From the NCBI GenBank assembly GCA_037969035.1, contig JBBKWU010000016.1, positions 1 through 64,000 on the forward strand: a DNA stretch of 64,000 nucleotides, given 5' to 3'. A program made the position numbers and the translations under genes. The DNA is from JBBKWU01 sp037969035 (GTDB lineage Bacteria; Pseudomonadota; Alphaproteobacteria; Micavibrionales; Micavibrionaceae). Below are positions 8,984-17,714 of this stretch, one piece after another. Under the pieces are notes generated by a model that was given only the letters and a program-made list of their open reading frames with translations, ran no database searches and was not told the DNA's origin. The stretch's first letter is position 1, and the number at the start of each line of letters is the position of its first letter.

Positions 8984-9059
8984 TGGTGCCCTGAGCGGGA
9001 TTTGAACCTGCGACACAAGGATTTTCAATCCTCTGCTCTACCAACTGAGCTATCAGGGC
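8984..9059 (-). tRNA. tRNA-Phe (GAA)
   Basis: A 76-base cloverleaf with acceptor stem GCCCTGA/TCAGGGC, encoded CCA and anticodon loop TTGAAAA (anticodon GAA). It lies 38 bases upstream of tRNA-Thr on the same strand and is probably cotranscribed with it. Confidence 0.95.
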
Positions 9060-9186
9060 ACACATATTTTCACGCTTTATACAAACGCGTTACCGCTTAT
9101 AAAACAAAGCTATAAAACTGTCTAGAAGAAAATAAGTAAAATAGCCAAGAAACTCGTTTACAGGCTCATGCGGCACAGGAATTGAA

Positions 9187-10437
9187 CTAGCTAAGCGACA
9201 CGGCACTCTCAAAACGATCCTGCAATGGTGGTGTGCGGCGATGGCGTGCAAGCTCCATAAAGCCGAGCTTGGTCATGCCCGAAATCTGCACTGTGCATGG
9301 ATCATTGTCGTTAAAGAAGCTCTCCATCGCGGTTTGCAGTTTTTTCTGATCCGCTGATTTCATCTTCAGAAAGTCGATCATAAACGCGCCGCCCAAATTA
9401 CGAAGGCGCATTTGGCGTGCGATTTCTTCGGCGGCCTCCAAATTAATTTCAAACGTCGAGCGTGTATCCGCGCCACGGTTTACATCAATGGCCATCAATG
9501 ATGCTGTTTCTTGAATGATAATCACACAGCCCTTATCCAAAATTGCGTAGGGTTGAAATAAGTCTTCAACCTGTCCCACGATGTCACGAAAATCAAACAA
9601 CCCGAGATCAGTCGGCGGCTCTGGCAATTCGACAGGCACGATCTTTGTCACAAGGTCGGGAGCGTAAAGCTCGCACCATTCTTCGGTTTCTTGGAAGTGA
9701 TCCATCGTGGTGACTTCAATACGGTCAACCAGATTAAAAGCGTTATCGCTTAGCGTGCGTTGTACCGCATCAGGGCCAAGCATAATAAGCGATGGTTTAT
9801 CATCTTTGAAAAACGCCTGAACTTGTGACCAAATTTCATGCAGGATTTTACCTTCACGAGAAAGAACATCTGTTTGTGTATGACTTGCCGCAGCACGTAG
9901 GATACAGCCCTTTTGATCGCTCATCCCGTCAAGCATTGTCATGAGTTGCTCGCGCATTTTTTTGTCACGGATGCGCGCGGAAATGCGGTTTTCAATTTCC
10001 ATCGGGGCGTGAATAATGTAACGCCCTGGCAGGGTAATGTTCATGCTAACGCGTGGGTTTTTATCTTCTTTATAGCTTTTGCCTTCTGGGTCAGGCTTTG
10101 GCAGATACCCGCTTTTCGCCTGCACGGCAATCATCTCACCGGGCTGGATAAGTTTTCCGATTTCGACCGCGCCGCCTTTTGTATAGCTGCCGTCTTTGTT
10201 TCGAATGCGCACATCGGCATTATGAAGCAGGCCAATATTATCACCATCCAGATTTACAAACGCCGCATCCATGGCCTTATCAATACGCGCAACCTTCGCC
10301 CAATAGATAGAGCCCCAGCGCACTTCTTCCGCATAGGGGTCAACTTCAAGACCTTGTAATTTCCCTTGGTGAAGCGCGGCAACCCAGACGCTTCCGTCCA
10401 GTTCTTCGATCATAATATCTAGATTTTTAACAGCCAA
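9187..10437 (-). CDS. rng: Ribonuclease E/G family endoribonuclease (RNase G-like)
   Basis: A 416-residue single-strand-specific endoribonuclease of rRNA maturation and mRNA turnover. The N-terminus carries an S1-like RNA-binding region (YWAKVARIDKAMDAAFVNLD). The catalytic core shows the metal-binding aspartates in AIDVNRGAD and FMIDFLKMK. The sequence stops soon after ELARHRRTPPL, with no CPxC zinc-link and none of the C-terminal scaffold of RNase E. Short forms like this are known from the same infA-maf position in other alphaproteobacteria. It starts 15 bases after maf, so infA, maf and this gene form one operon. Confidence 0.88.
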   Translation of the reverse strand: MAVKNLDIMIEELDGSVWVAALHQGKLQGLEVDPYAEEVRWGSIYWAKVARIDKAMDAAFVNLDGDNIGLLHNADVRIRNKDGSYTKGGAVEIGKLIQPGEMIAVQAKSGYLPKPDPEGKSYKEDKNPRVSMNITLPGRYIIHAPMEIENRISARIRDKKMREQLMTMLDGMSDQKGCILRAAASHTQTDVLSREGKILHEIWSQVQAFFKDDKPSLIMLGPDAVQRTLSDNAFNLVDRIEVTTMDHFQETEEWCELYAPDLVTKIVPVELPEPPTDLGLFDFRDIVGQVEDLFQPYAILDKGCVIIIQETASLMAIDVNRGADTRSTFEINLEAAEEIARQMRLRNLGGAFMIDFLKMKSADQKKLQTAMESFFNDNDPCTVQISGMTKLGFMELARHRRTPPLQDRFESAVSLS

Positions 10438-10452
10438 AATAGCCCTCTTTGC

Positions 10453-11049
10453 TTACTCTTTTTTGTCCGTGCAAAAGCCCGAACCGTTTAATATTTGCAT
10501 TGTATCATATAAAGATAATCCGACCACATTCGAATACGGCCCGCCGATAAATTTTATAAATTGCTCTGCCCGCCCTTGGATTTTATAGCCGCCTGCAGCG
10601 TCTTTCCATTCATTGGTCGCCACATATTCATCGATTTCGCGTGTACTAAGCTTTTTAAACTGCACCACCGTTTCAGGCGTGCGTTTGATGATTTTACCGT
10701 CAGGGGTATAAAGCGCGATACCGCTAATAACGCGATGACGGCGACCGCTCATAAGCAGAATAAACTGTCGCGCTTGGGCTTCATCAACAGGCTTTTCTAA
10801 GATGCGTCGCCCAACAGCCACCGTTGTATCAGCCGCCAACACGAATGCGCCCTCATGGCGCACAGCAACGGCTTTGGCTTTTTCAACAGCCAAGCGCGTC
10901 ACGTAATCACGCGGGATTTCGTTCTTTAGTGGAGTTTCGTCAATATCGGCAGGATCAATCGCATCGGGAACAATGCCTACTTGCGCCAAAAGCTCTTTTC
11001 GCCTTGGCGAGGCAGATGCCAGAATGAATTTGGTGTTCTTATTTCTCAC
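10453..11049 (-). CDS. maf: Maf-family nucleotide pyrophosphatase
   Basis: A 198-residue cytosolic house-cleaning enzyme that hydrolyses non-canonical nucleoside triphosphates. The signature ILASASPRRKELL lies at the N-terminus. VLAADTTVAVGRRILEKP carries the metal-binding acidic residues, and LMSGRRHRVISGIAL follows. Length is typical. Its start lies 11 bases inside infA, and RNase G follows closely, the usual alphaproteobacterial order. Which substrate subclass it belongs to cannot be told by eye. Confidence 0.93.
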   Translation of the reverse strand: MRNKNTKFILASASPRRKELLAQVGIVPDAIDPADIDETPLKNEIPRDYVTRLAVEKAKAVAVRHEGAFVLAADTTVAVGRRILEKPVDEAQARQFILLMSGRRHRVISGIALYTPDGKIIKRTPETVVQFKKLSTREIDEYVATNEWKDAAGGYKIQGRAEQFIKFIGGPYSNVVGLSLYDTMQILNGSGFCTDKKE

Positions 11050-11257
11050 GGAAAATAATACGACCCTTGGTCAAATCATAAGGGGTCATTTCAACAACAA
11101 CAACATCCCCTTGCAAAACGCGGATACGGTTTTTACGCATTTTACCAGCCGTGTGGCACAGCACTTCATGTTCGTTTTCTAGCGTGACGCGAAACATCGC
11201 GTTCGGGAGGATCTCCGAAACCACGCCTTTAAATTCCATTAAATCTTCTTTTGGCAT
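11039..11257 (-). CDS. infA: Translation initiation factor IF-1
   Basis: A 72-residue single OB-fold (S1-like) protein that binds the ribosomal A site during initiation. The sequence is canonical: KEDLMEFKGVVSEILPNAMF, HTAGKMRKNRIR and the ending YDLTKGRIIFR. It is the first gene of the leftward infA-maf-RNase G operon, with a plausible sigma-70 promoter about 40-70 bases upstream. Confidence 0.97.
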   Translation of the reverse strand: MPKEDLMEFKGVVSEILPNAMFRVTLENEHEVLCHTAGKMRKNRIRVLQGDVVVVEMTPYDLTKGRIIFREK

Positions 11258-11294
11258 TTTAACTCTTTTTCTAGTTCACTGAATCAACTGCATA

Positions 11295-11326
11295 ATTATA
11301 TACGGCATCTTATGGGGTCATGTAAA
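11295..11326 (-). promoter_or_regulatory. Putative sigma-70 promoter of infA operon
   Basis: Read on the minus strand: TTTACA (-35, 11321-11326), an 18-base spacer, and TATATA overlapping TATAAT (-10, 11295-11302). It points at infA, 40-70 bases downstream. Confidence 0.5.
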
Positions 11327-11353
11327 GAAGCTTCGCATAACACCATCGCTTTA

Positions 11354-11383
11354 TTGACATATACAGGTGTGCTGTGCTATTTA
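11354..11383 (+). promoter_or_regulatory. Putative sigma-70 promoter for the gene at 11419
   Basis: Perfect TTGACA at 11354-11359, an 18-base spacer ending in the extended -10 TGC, and a weak TATTTA -10. It lies 36 bases before the start codon. Confidence 0.4.
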
Positions 11384-11418
11384 CATAGACACAAAATAAT
11401 TTATAGAGTGAGATAGTC

Positions 11419-13035
11419 ATGGTTGCCGACATACTACCCGTTCCGAAACCAAGAGAATACTGGACAGATCGCGCCGCAAAGCTCGAAGAGTTTCGGGATC
11501 GTTATCCTGAAGAAGATGCACCATTTATATGGGCGTATATGGCGTTTACAAACGAAAAACTTGGCATTGTCCGCAAAAGCGAAGTCGGCATTGAAAATGC
11601 TAAAATTTGGTCTGCAATTCCTGTACTCGACCTAATAAAACAATACGAGGCTGATCGTGATCTTTATTCTGAATTTCTGAGCATGTGCGGGCTCAGAAAA
11701 GCATCTGATATGGACAGCCCACAAGCCTACGATGGGTGGAACATCGCAATGGCGGATAAACTAACATACAATAGAAACAGCAGCATCTCGGCACGTCACC
11801 ACATAAAACTTGGGAAATACCGCCAATTTGACAACGAAGGATGGAGTTACCGCACGAACAAACGCGAACTTTATGCCCAACACAGACAAGCTCTTGCGCG
11901 CATGGAACATATGAGCGGTCTTGATACAAAAATCGTATTCGACGGCATTGAGCAAATGAAAAAAGGCCACGCACCAGGCGCAACCAATAAAATGGAGATC
12001 GCGACAACCAACGCCCCGCTTGAAATTCCCGTGCCAAGCATGAGCGATGAAGACATCGCCGCGATGATCGCCAACATAGAGCCTAATTCATTCGATGCCA
12101 TCACAGGATTTGGACGCGCCTTACAAAGCGACGTTGCCAAAGCATTACGGGATATTTCGGAGTATTTCATCCAGCATTCTGCCCGCCCCGCACAAACGCT
12201 CGACCGTGTGGAGCAGATCATGAAATCAACATCCCTTATTGACACACACACACTTTTGCCCGCGATGCCGACAACCGCATTTAACCGTGCCGCAGGCCGT
12301 ATTTTTGGTGTGCGTCTTGTAAAGCCAGAAGACATGCCGTTTGCACAAATCGTCGAAATGGCCAGTGACCTTTCCGAACGCGCCGATCATGACGACAAAT
12401 TCTTCAGCCATGATCTTAAAATCATCGACCATGCGATCCGATTATGCGCAGCCTACGCCGACATCATGGAGCGCGCCGCCACAGCATTCGAAGCTGATAA
12501 AGACAGGCTTGTCCCACAAACAGAAGACAATAGCCCAATGGCACAAGAACTTGGCACCTCATTTTTACCTGAGCTTTTCGAGGCACGCGTTTCTGGGCTG
12601 AAGCGCAGCGTGCATTTCCTAAACAACCAAGCAGGACGTTTTGGTCAAATGGGTCGCACGATCGGCCACACGAGAGAACAGCTTAACCAGATGGAATCGT
12701 TGAGTCATACAGTACAAATCCCCGCGCTTGACGCGATACAGGCCTTTAACCTCTATCAACTCAAACGCCTATCCGCATTTGGCCGCGCCGTGAACCAAGG
12801 TGTTATGGACCAATTACAGATCAATGACCAAACAGCCGCAGAAATCGCCTATGCCGACGAAAACACCGTTCTCATCAGTCTGGATCGCGCCAGAACCAGC
12901 CTTAACGACACCTTCGCAGCGCTCAGCACACATCTCACGAGTGATATGAAGGGACAACGGGCATTAGCGCTCGAGATCAATGATGAAACCACCAAGCATT
13001 TGCTCGGCACACCCAAAGAACCATCACAAGGCTAA
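11419..13035 (+). CDS. Orphan 538-residue helical protein
   Basis: A cytoplasmic-looking protein (no signal peptide or membrane segment) predicted by eye to be almost entirely helical, with alternating charged and hydrophobic heptad-like stretches throughout. I recognise no domain. The start is ATG with GAGTGAG upstream, and a candidate promoter lies just before it. It is a single-gene unit ending at a strong terminator, and its codon use looks like the surrounding chromosome. A structural or scaffold role is possible but unsupported. Confidence 0.7.
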   Translation: MVADILPVPKPREYWTDRAAKLEEFRDRYPEEDAPFIWAYMAFTNEKLGIVRKSEVGIENAKIWSAIPVLDLIKQYEADRDLYSEFLSMCGLRKASDMDSPQAYDGWNIAMADKLTYNRNSSISARHHIKLGKYRQFDNEGWSYRTNKRELYAQHRQALARMEHMSGLDTKIVFDGIEQMKKGHAPGATNKMEIATTNAPLEIPVPSMSDEDIAAMIANIEPNSFDAITGFGRALQSDVAKALRDISEYFIQHSARPAQTLDRVEQIMKSTSLIDTHTLLPAMPTTAFNRAAGRIFGVRLVKPEDMPFAQIVEMASDLSERADHDDKFFSHDLKIIDHAIRLCAAYADIMERAATAFEADKDRLVPQTEDNSPMAQELGTSFLPELFEARVSGLKRSVHFLNNQAGRFGQMGRTIGHTREQLNQMESLSHTVQIPALDAIQAFNLYQLKRLSAFGRAVNQGVMDQLQINDQTAAEIAYADENTVLISLDRARTSLNDTFAALSTHLTSDMKGQRALALEINDETTKHLLGTPKEPSQG

Positions 13036-13067
13036 GTTCATAAAAACTTGAGATTTACACAGCTTAT

Positions 13068-13090
13068 AAGCCCCATATGGGGCTTTGCTT
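13068..13090 (+). terminator. Rho-independent terminator
   Basis: Perfect stem AAGCCCC/GGGGCTT with a four-base loop (ATAT), followed by a T-rich stretch, 33 bases after the stop at 13035. Confidence 0.85.
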
Positions 13091-13181
13091 TTGACTCATG
13101 CGCGCCCTTCCCCGAGAATAATTATTGGTATTTTGTCCTTCATGCGAGGTGTTTCTGCCGCCTCTTTCGGTTGTAAATTTT

Positions 13182-15320
13182 ATGGTGCGGTTCAAACCGT
13201 TTTTTATCACAGGTCTTGCGGCAGTCGGTTTTCTGGCTTGCTGCCTTGGCACGTCCGCGCCCGCATATGCAGGTAACAAGCCGACAGCGATGCTCTCAGG
13301 CCCCTTAGGGCTTAATACCGTGCCCAGCGCCCGCATGGACGAAGAAGGCACCGTCAGCGCAAATATTTCCACGCTTGATCCCTATTTACACACCACCGCA
13401 GGGATACAGATTTTAGAGCCGCTTTATATCGGCATCCGCCAAACTGCCGAGATATCTAGCCTGCGGGATGAGGCAGACCGCCTTTACCCTGGTATTGATA
13501 TGAAGCTGCGGCTTGCGCGGGAAACGCCGTTCTCACCCGAAATTGCGCTTGGGCTGCAATCCATGGTTGGGCACAAACGGATGGCGGGTGAATATATCGC
13601 CCTTTCCAAACGGTATGAGAATTTTGACTTCACAGGCGGCATGGCATGGGGTCGATTGGGGAGTGCTGCACATATGAGCAACCCCCTAAACGCCATCAGC
13701 AGTCACTTTGGCGAACGCCGCCGTCTTGATGGCGATGACCCAAACAGCATCGACGAATGGTTTACAGGCGAAGATATAGGCTTTTTTGGCGGCATTGAAT
13801 ATTTCACGCCGCTTGATGGGTTATCGATCAAAGCTGATTTTGGCGCGGATAAATATATCGTTGAACAAACCGTATCAGATTATAACGCGCCCGAACCTTG
13901 GGCTGTCGGCATTAATTACGCGCCAGCAGATTGGTTCAATGCGCAAGTCGCCGTGATCGGCGGCGAGAAAGTCATGGCTGGATTTACACTCAAAAGCCCG
14001 CTTTCGCGCTACCCGAAAAAATTTCCGTCCTTTATGGCGGGTGATGATAATCCCCCCGTAGCCCTGCGCGCTTATCGCACGGGGTTATCGTTACCGCAGC
14101 AAATGGAGGTTAGTGCCTCTGCCGCAGGGATTGGTCTGCACGATACCAAACGCAACACAAACACGGCATGGGGGAAGTTAAACGTCAATGATTACACGCC
14201 CCTGCCGCAGCAAATTGGTCGTGCGGCGCGCCACATGGCAAACCATGCAGGGCCGCATGTTGAGCGGATAATGATCACGCCCATCATGTATGGCATCGAA
14301 GGTGATACCGTCAGCATCATGCGCCGCGATTTAGAACAAGCCCTCATCCATCACCAAGGCAGTCCCGAAGAAATCTGGCGTAACGCACGGTTTGGCGATG
14401 CACCGCCCGATGATTTGTTGCAAGGATTAACCCAAGGCATCTATGCCGGCAGTCCATACGCTGTGCCGTGGCATTTCCGCATTATCCAAGACAACCAAAT
14501 CAGCCTCGCCGAAGATGATAGCGGTCTTTTATACCGCGCAGGCATCGTGTTTGAAACGAAGGAGCAGATATTTAGACATGTTTTATACGGTGCAAGTGTG
14601 CGCATTGATGTGGCGGATAATTTGCACCGCTTACGCGAATATCGCCCCACGCCAATCTATTCCACCCGCAGCAATATCGATGAATTTGCCAAACGCACAA
14701 TCGGGCTGGAGCATTTATATCTGAGCTATTTTGACAACCCGCGCAAAGATGTTTTTGCTGCGCTTACGGCTGGTTATATTGATGAAATGTATGGCGGTGC
14801 GGCAGCAGAAGTTTTATACCGCCCGTTCGGAAAAACATTCGCGTTCGGCGCGGAAGGATTTGGCGGCTTAAAACGTGATCCACGGCAATGGCTCAATAAC
14901 GGTGTCTTCATCGACCAAGCCGCATGGACGGGTCATCTAAGCGCCTATTACGAAATGCCAAACACCGACCTCACCTTCAAAGCCAAAATCGGGCGTTATC
15001 TCGCCGGCGATTATGGCAGTACATTATCGATGAAGAAACGATTTGATAACGGCGTGGCATTAGATGCCTTTGTGACCGCTACCAACAAGGCTGACTTTGA
15101 CGTCTTCGGCAGTAAAACAAATCTCTATAGCGGGATAAAAATCAGCATGCCTATCGGGCAAATCAAATACATGCCCCAAGGCAGCATGGTGCGCACAGAA
15201 ATAGCCCCCCTTGGGCGCGACACAGGGCAAGTGGTGAATAATCCTGTTTCACTGTACGACATGACTGAACCTCTATCTCACAGGCATATAGGTCAGAACT
15301 GGACACGACTGCTGGATTAA
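13182..15320 (+). CDS. yjbH: YjbH-like outer-membrane exopolysaccharide protein
   Basis: A 712-residue outer-membrane protein of the YjbH family (DUF940), linked in enterobacteria to exopolysaccharide production together with YjbEFG. The ATG at 13182 gives a clean signal peptide (FFITGLAAVGFLACCLG, ending PAYA); an upstream TTG start would put 19 unlikely residues before it. The N-terminal block is typical: GLNTVPSARMDEEGT, STLDPYLH, ADRLYPGIDMKL, GHKRMAGEYIALSKRY. Alternating beta strands with aromatic girdles continue to the C-terminus. No yjbE, yjbF or yjbG homologue is nearby, so it acts alone or with partners elsewhere. Confidence 0.85.
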   Translation: MVRFKPFFITGLAAVGFLACCLGTSAPAYAGNKPTAMLSGPLGLNTVPSARMDEEGTVSANISTLDPYLHTTAGIQILEPLYIGIRQTAEISSLRDEADRLYPGIDMKLRLARETPFSPEIALGLQSMVGHKRMAGEYIALSKRYENFDFTGGMAWGRLGSAAHMSNPLNAISSHFGERRRLDGDDPNSIDEWFTGEDIGFFGGIEYFTPLDGLSIKADFGADKYIVEQTVSDYNAPEPWAVGINYAPADWFNAQVAVIGGEKVMAGFTLKSPLSRYPKKFPSFMAGDDNPPVALRAYRTGLSLPQQMEVSASAAGIGLHDTKRNTNTAWGKLNVNDYTPLPQQIGRAARHMANHAGPHVERIMITPIMYGIEGDTVSIMRRDLEQALIHHQGSPEEIWRNARFGDAPPDDLLQGLTQGIYAGSPYAVPWHFRIIQDNQISLAEDDSGLLYRAGIVFETKEQIFRHVLYGASVRIDVADNLHRLREYRPTPIYSTRSNIDEFAKRTIGLEHLYLSYFDNPRKDVFAALTAGYIDEMYGGAAAEVLYRPFGKTFAFGAEGFGGLKRDPRQWLNNGVFIDQAAWTGHLSAYYEMPNTDLTFKAKIGRYLAGDYGSTLSMKKRFDNGVALDAFVTATNKADFDVFGSKTNLYSGIKISMPIGQIKYMPQGSMVRTEIAPLGRDTGQVVNNPVSLYDMTEPLSHRHIGQNWTRLLD

Positions 15321-15348
15321 ACCACAACCAAAGCAGCCCCAATAAAAA

Positions 15349-15371
15349 ATCACCCGCACGAGGCGGGTGAT
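15349..15371. terminator. Bidirectional terminator
   Basis: Stem ATCACCCGC/GCGGGTGAT with a five-base loop between two convergent genes. The A run on its left becomes a T run for the leftward dehydrogenase transcript. Confidence 0.75.
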
Positions 15372-15411
15372 CTTGAATGATAATCATGTCTTTATACTTG
15401 GCAGAACAGGC

Positions 15412-16539
15412 CTAGCGCATACCGCCGCATTTTGCTTGTTCTGCTTGGTTAAAAACGGCTTCCGCCAGTTCGTCCGCAGCAACGTCCGTTGTGATACCGC
15501 GCGTTTCAGCAACATTAAAGATTTTACCAATTGTTCCACCGATGCCCTCAATATGCTTGTTCAGGTTCGCAAGGTTCAGGTTAAACGGAAACGGATTTTG
15601 GTTGATGCGGTCAAAATATTCATAAGCCACCGCAATCACGCCACCAGCGTTAATCACGTAATCAGGCACATAAAGAATGTTTTTCTCAGCCAGCATCACG
15701 CCGCTTTGCGATGTTGCAAGCTGGTTATTTGCGGCACCCGCTACAATGTCCACTTTTAGCTGTGGGATTGTCGCATCGTTGATTTGCGCGCCAAGCGCAC
15801 ACGGTGCGAAGATATCAGCTTCAACAGCAAAGATTTCCTCAGGCGCAACAACGACTGTCCCTGGGAACTCTGCCACTGCTTTTTGCAGCATGTCATCGCG
15901 TACATCCGTGATCACCATTTTGGCGCCATCTTTGTGCAGCAATCTGGCAAGACCGTAACCAACTGCGCCCATCCCTTGGATAGAAACAGTCACGCCCTTC
16001 AGATCATTTGTGCCATAACGTTTTTGCGCGGCAGCTTTCAAACCACAATACACACCATATGATGTGAACGGTGATGGATCACCGCCAAGCTCAGCACTTT
16101 CTGTTGGGATACCAACAACGAATTTTGTGTGCTCATGCATCACTTCCATGTCGTGCACGCTAGAGCCACTATCTTCAGCAGTGATATAACGGCCTTCAAG
16201 CGAGGCAACGCCTTTGCCCATTTCAGCCATCAGCGCATCTGTTTTCATCTCAAACGGATTACCAACGATCACGCTTTTACCGCCGCCCAAAGGCAGGCCA
16301 GCCAACGCGTTTTTATACGTCATGCCACGGGAAAGGCGAAGAACATCGGTGATTGCTGCTTCGTCGCTTACATATGTATACATACGGCAACCGCCAAGCG
16401 CAGGACCCATATTACGATTATGAACGCCGATATAGGCATTTAGGCCTGTGTCTTCGTCGCGAATGTTGCGGACGACTTCGTGCCCGTCATAATCGGAAAA
16501 TTTGCTAAGTTCACTTACGTCAAGATCAATATATTTCAT
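15412..16539 (-). CDS. Glu/Leu/Phe/Val dehydrogenase (leucine dehydrogenase-like)
   Basis: A 375-residue amino-acid dehydrogenase that oxidatively deaminates a branched-chain or aromatic amino acid to the 2-oxo acid with NAD+. The substrate domain shows GPALGGCRMY and PLGGGKSVIVG, whose lysine is the catalytic type. YITAEDSGSS follows. The dinucleotide domain carries GMGAVGYGLA, and VPDYVINAGGVI lies near the C-terminus. Length fits leucine or phenylalanine dehydrogenases rather than the longer glutamate enzymes. GGGAG precedes the ATG. It is monocistronic, with about 250 bases of upstream region that could hold regulation. Confidence 0.9.
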   Translation of the reverse strand: MKYIDLDVSELSKFSDYDGHEVVRNIRDEDTGLNAYIGVHNRNMGPALGGCRMYTYVSDEAAITDVLRLSRGMTYKNALAGLPLGGGKSVIVGNPFEMKTDALMAEMGKGVASLEGRYITAEDSGSSVHDMEVMHEHTKFVVGIPTESAELGGDPSPFTSYGVYCGLKAAAQKRYGTNDLKGVTVSIQGMGAVGYGLARLLHKDGAKMVITDVRDDMLQKAVAEFPGTVVVAPEEIFAVEADIFAPCALGAQINDATIPQLKVDIVAGAANNQLATSQSGVMLAEKNILYVPDYVINAGGVIAVAYEYFDRINQNPFPFNLNLANLNKHIEGIGGTIGKIFNVAETRGITTDVAADELAEAVFNQAEQAKCGGMR

Positions 16540-16786
16540 GTATTTTCTCCCTAAGCGGAGCTTATCGCCCCATTAAAAATCCACTACCCTATGTCGCCGT
16601 TTATGCTGCGATGCAGAAAAACTGTTTTATTTCTTATACTTACCAGTATACGCCTCTGGCTTTTAAATTGCATTTCAAAATCTTCGTGATAGCCATATTT
16701 AAAACATTGCTGCACTTTTCTATAATTTCGAGACAGGAAATATCAAATTTCAGTATCAAAAGATAAATTTTATGCCCTAAACAAAA

Positions 16787-17458
16787 TTACCGCATTTGCG
16801 GGATATTGCTCGATTTCGATACAATAGCAACATCAGTCACGTCTCTTTCGGCTCTACCTGCCATGATTTCAGAAATCATGCGTGAACGGTCATTGGGGGA
16901 TGCCTTTAACGCGCTATCAAAGGCCTTGTTCGCATCCTGCACCTGACAGCACCTATCAAAACTTAACTTAAGAAGGTTTTCGTCCAGATTATAGCCCATT
17001 GTGCTTTGCTTCACGTGGTCAGCAACAATTGTTTGCACAAAATAAGCCTGTTGTTCGAGATCATCTAATGAAAAGTCACGAAAAGAGCGCCCTTGCTCCC
17101 GTTGCATGTCATCCGCAATCGCATGACCAAGCTCATGCGCGAGATATTTAAACGAGCCTTCTGTGCCGTCATATTCAAAATCAATGATCGCGTAATCTTC
17201 TGGGTTACTTTGCTGCGTAAAATGAGGCCCATATTTTTCTTCATAATCAGACATATACATACCCATTGCTTTTAAATCATCGATTGTGATGCCTGCGGGG
17301 CGGCAAGCCATCATCGATGTCTGCGCCGTTGTGACCTCGGCAATGTTAAGCCTGTCATCATTATATAGGATTTCAGACGCGCGCCGCCCTAACTCAGCGT
17401 CAAAATCATTTAACGCCGTGATAATTGCCTGCTTTGCCGTTTGAAGTGAAATACTCAT
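16787..17458 (-). CDS. Putative zinc metallopeptidase-like protein (HELGH)
   Basis: A 223-residue cytoplasmic-looking protein with a zincin motif, YLAHELGHAIADD, near residue 113. A downstream helix LDDLEQQAYFVQTIVADH could offer a third metal ligand. There is no signal peptide. I cannot assign it to a peptidase family. The HExGH signature recalls M3-like oligopeptidases, but the protein is far shorter and the rest does not match. It stands alone between the dehydrogenase and the rluD unit. Peptidase activity is inferred only from the motif. Confidence 0.6.
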   Translation of the reverse strand: MSISLQTAKQAIITALNDFDAELGRRASEILYNDDRLNIAEVTTAQTSMMACRPAGITIDDLKAMGMYMSDYEEKYGPHFTQQSNPEDYAIIDFEYDGTEGSFKYLAHELGHAIADDMQREQGRSFRDFSLDDLEQQAYFVQTIVADHVKQSTMGYNLDENLLKLSFDRCCQVQDANKAFDSALKASPNDRSRMISEIMAGRAERDVTDVAIVSKSSNIPQMR

Positions 17459-17506
17459 GGCACCATGTTAACATAATGTTGTTGAGGTTGCGACATTTGA
17501 TAGGCA

Positions 17507-17540
17507 AAAAAATGAGCCGCCTGAATGAACAGGACGGCTC
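17507..17540 (-). terminator. Terminator of the rluD transcript
   Basis: Inverted repeat GAGCCG...CGGCTC (17514-17540). Read leftward it is followed by a run of seven T residues, so it serves the leftward transcript from rluD, about 175 bases upstream. Confidence 0.65.
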
Positions 17541-17714
17541 TTAAGGAAGGGAACAGATCGACTAGTAAAAAGGGTCTTCAAAATAAACTCTTAAACTTCG
17601 TATAGAAATTTGTCGTTGCTAATAAACTTTCTTTATAACCTATTCTTTAATAATACATCCAATTTTATGTAAAATCAATACAAATTGCATTCTTTTTACA
17701 TAAAAATTAATAAG

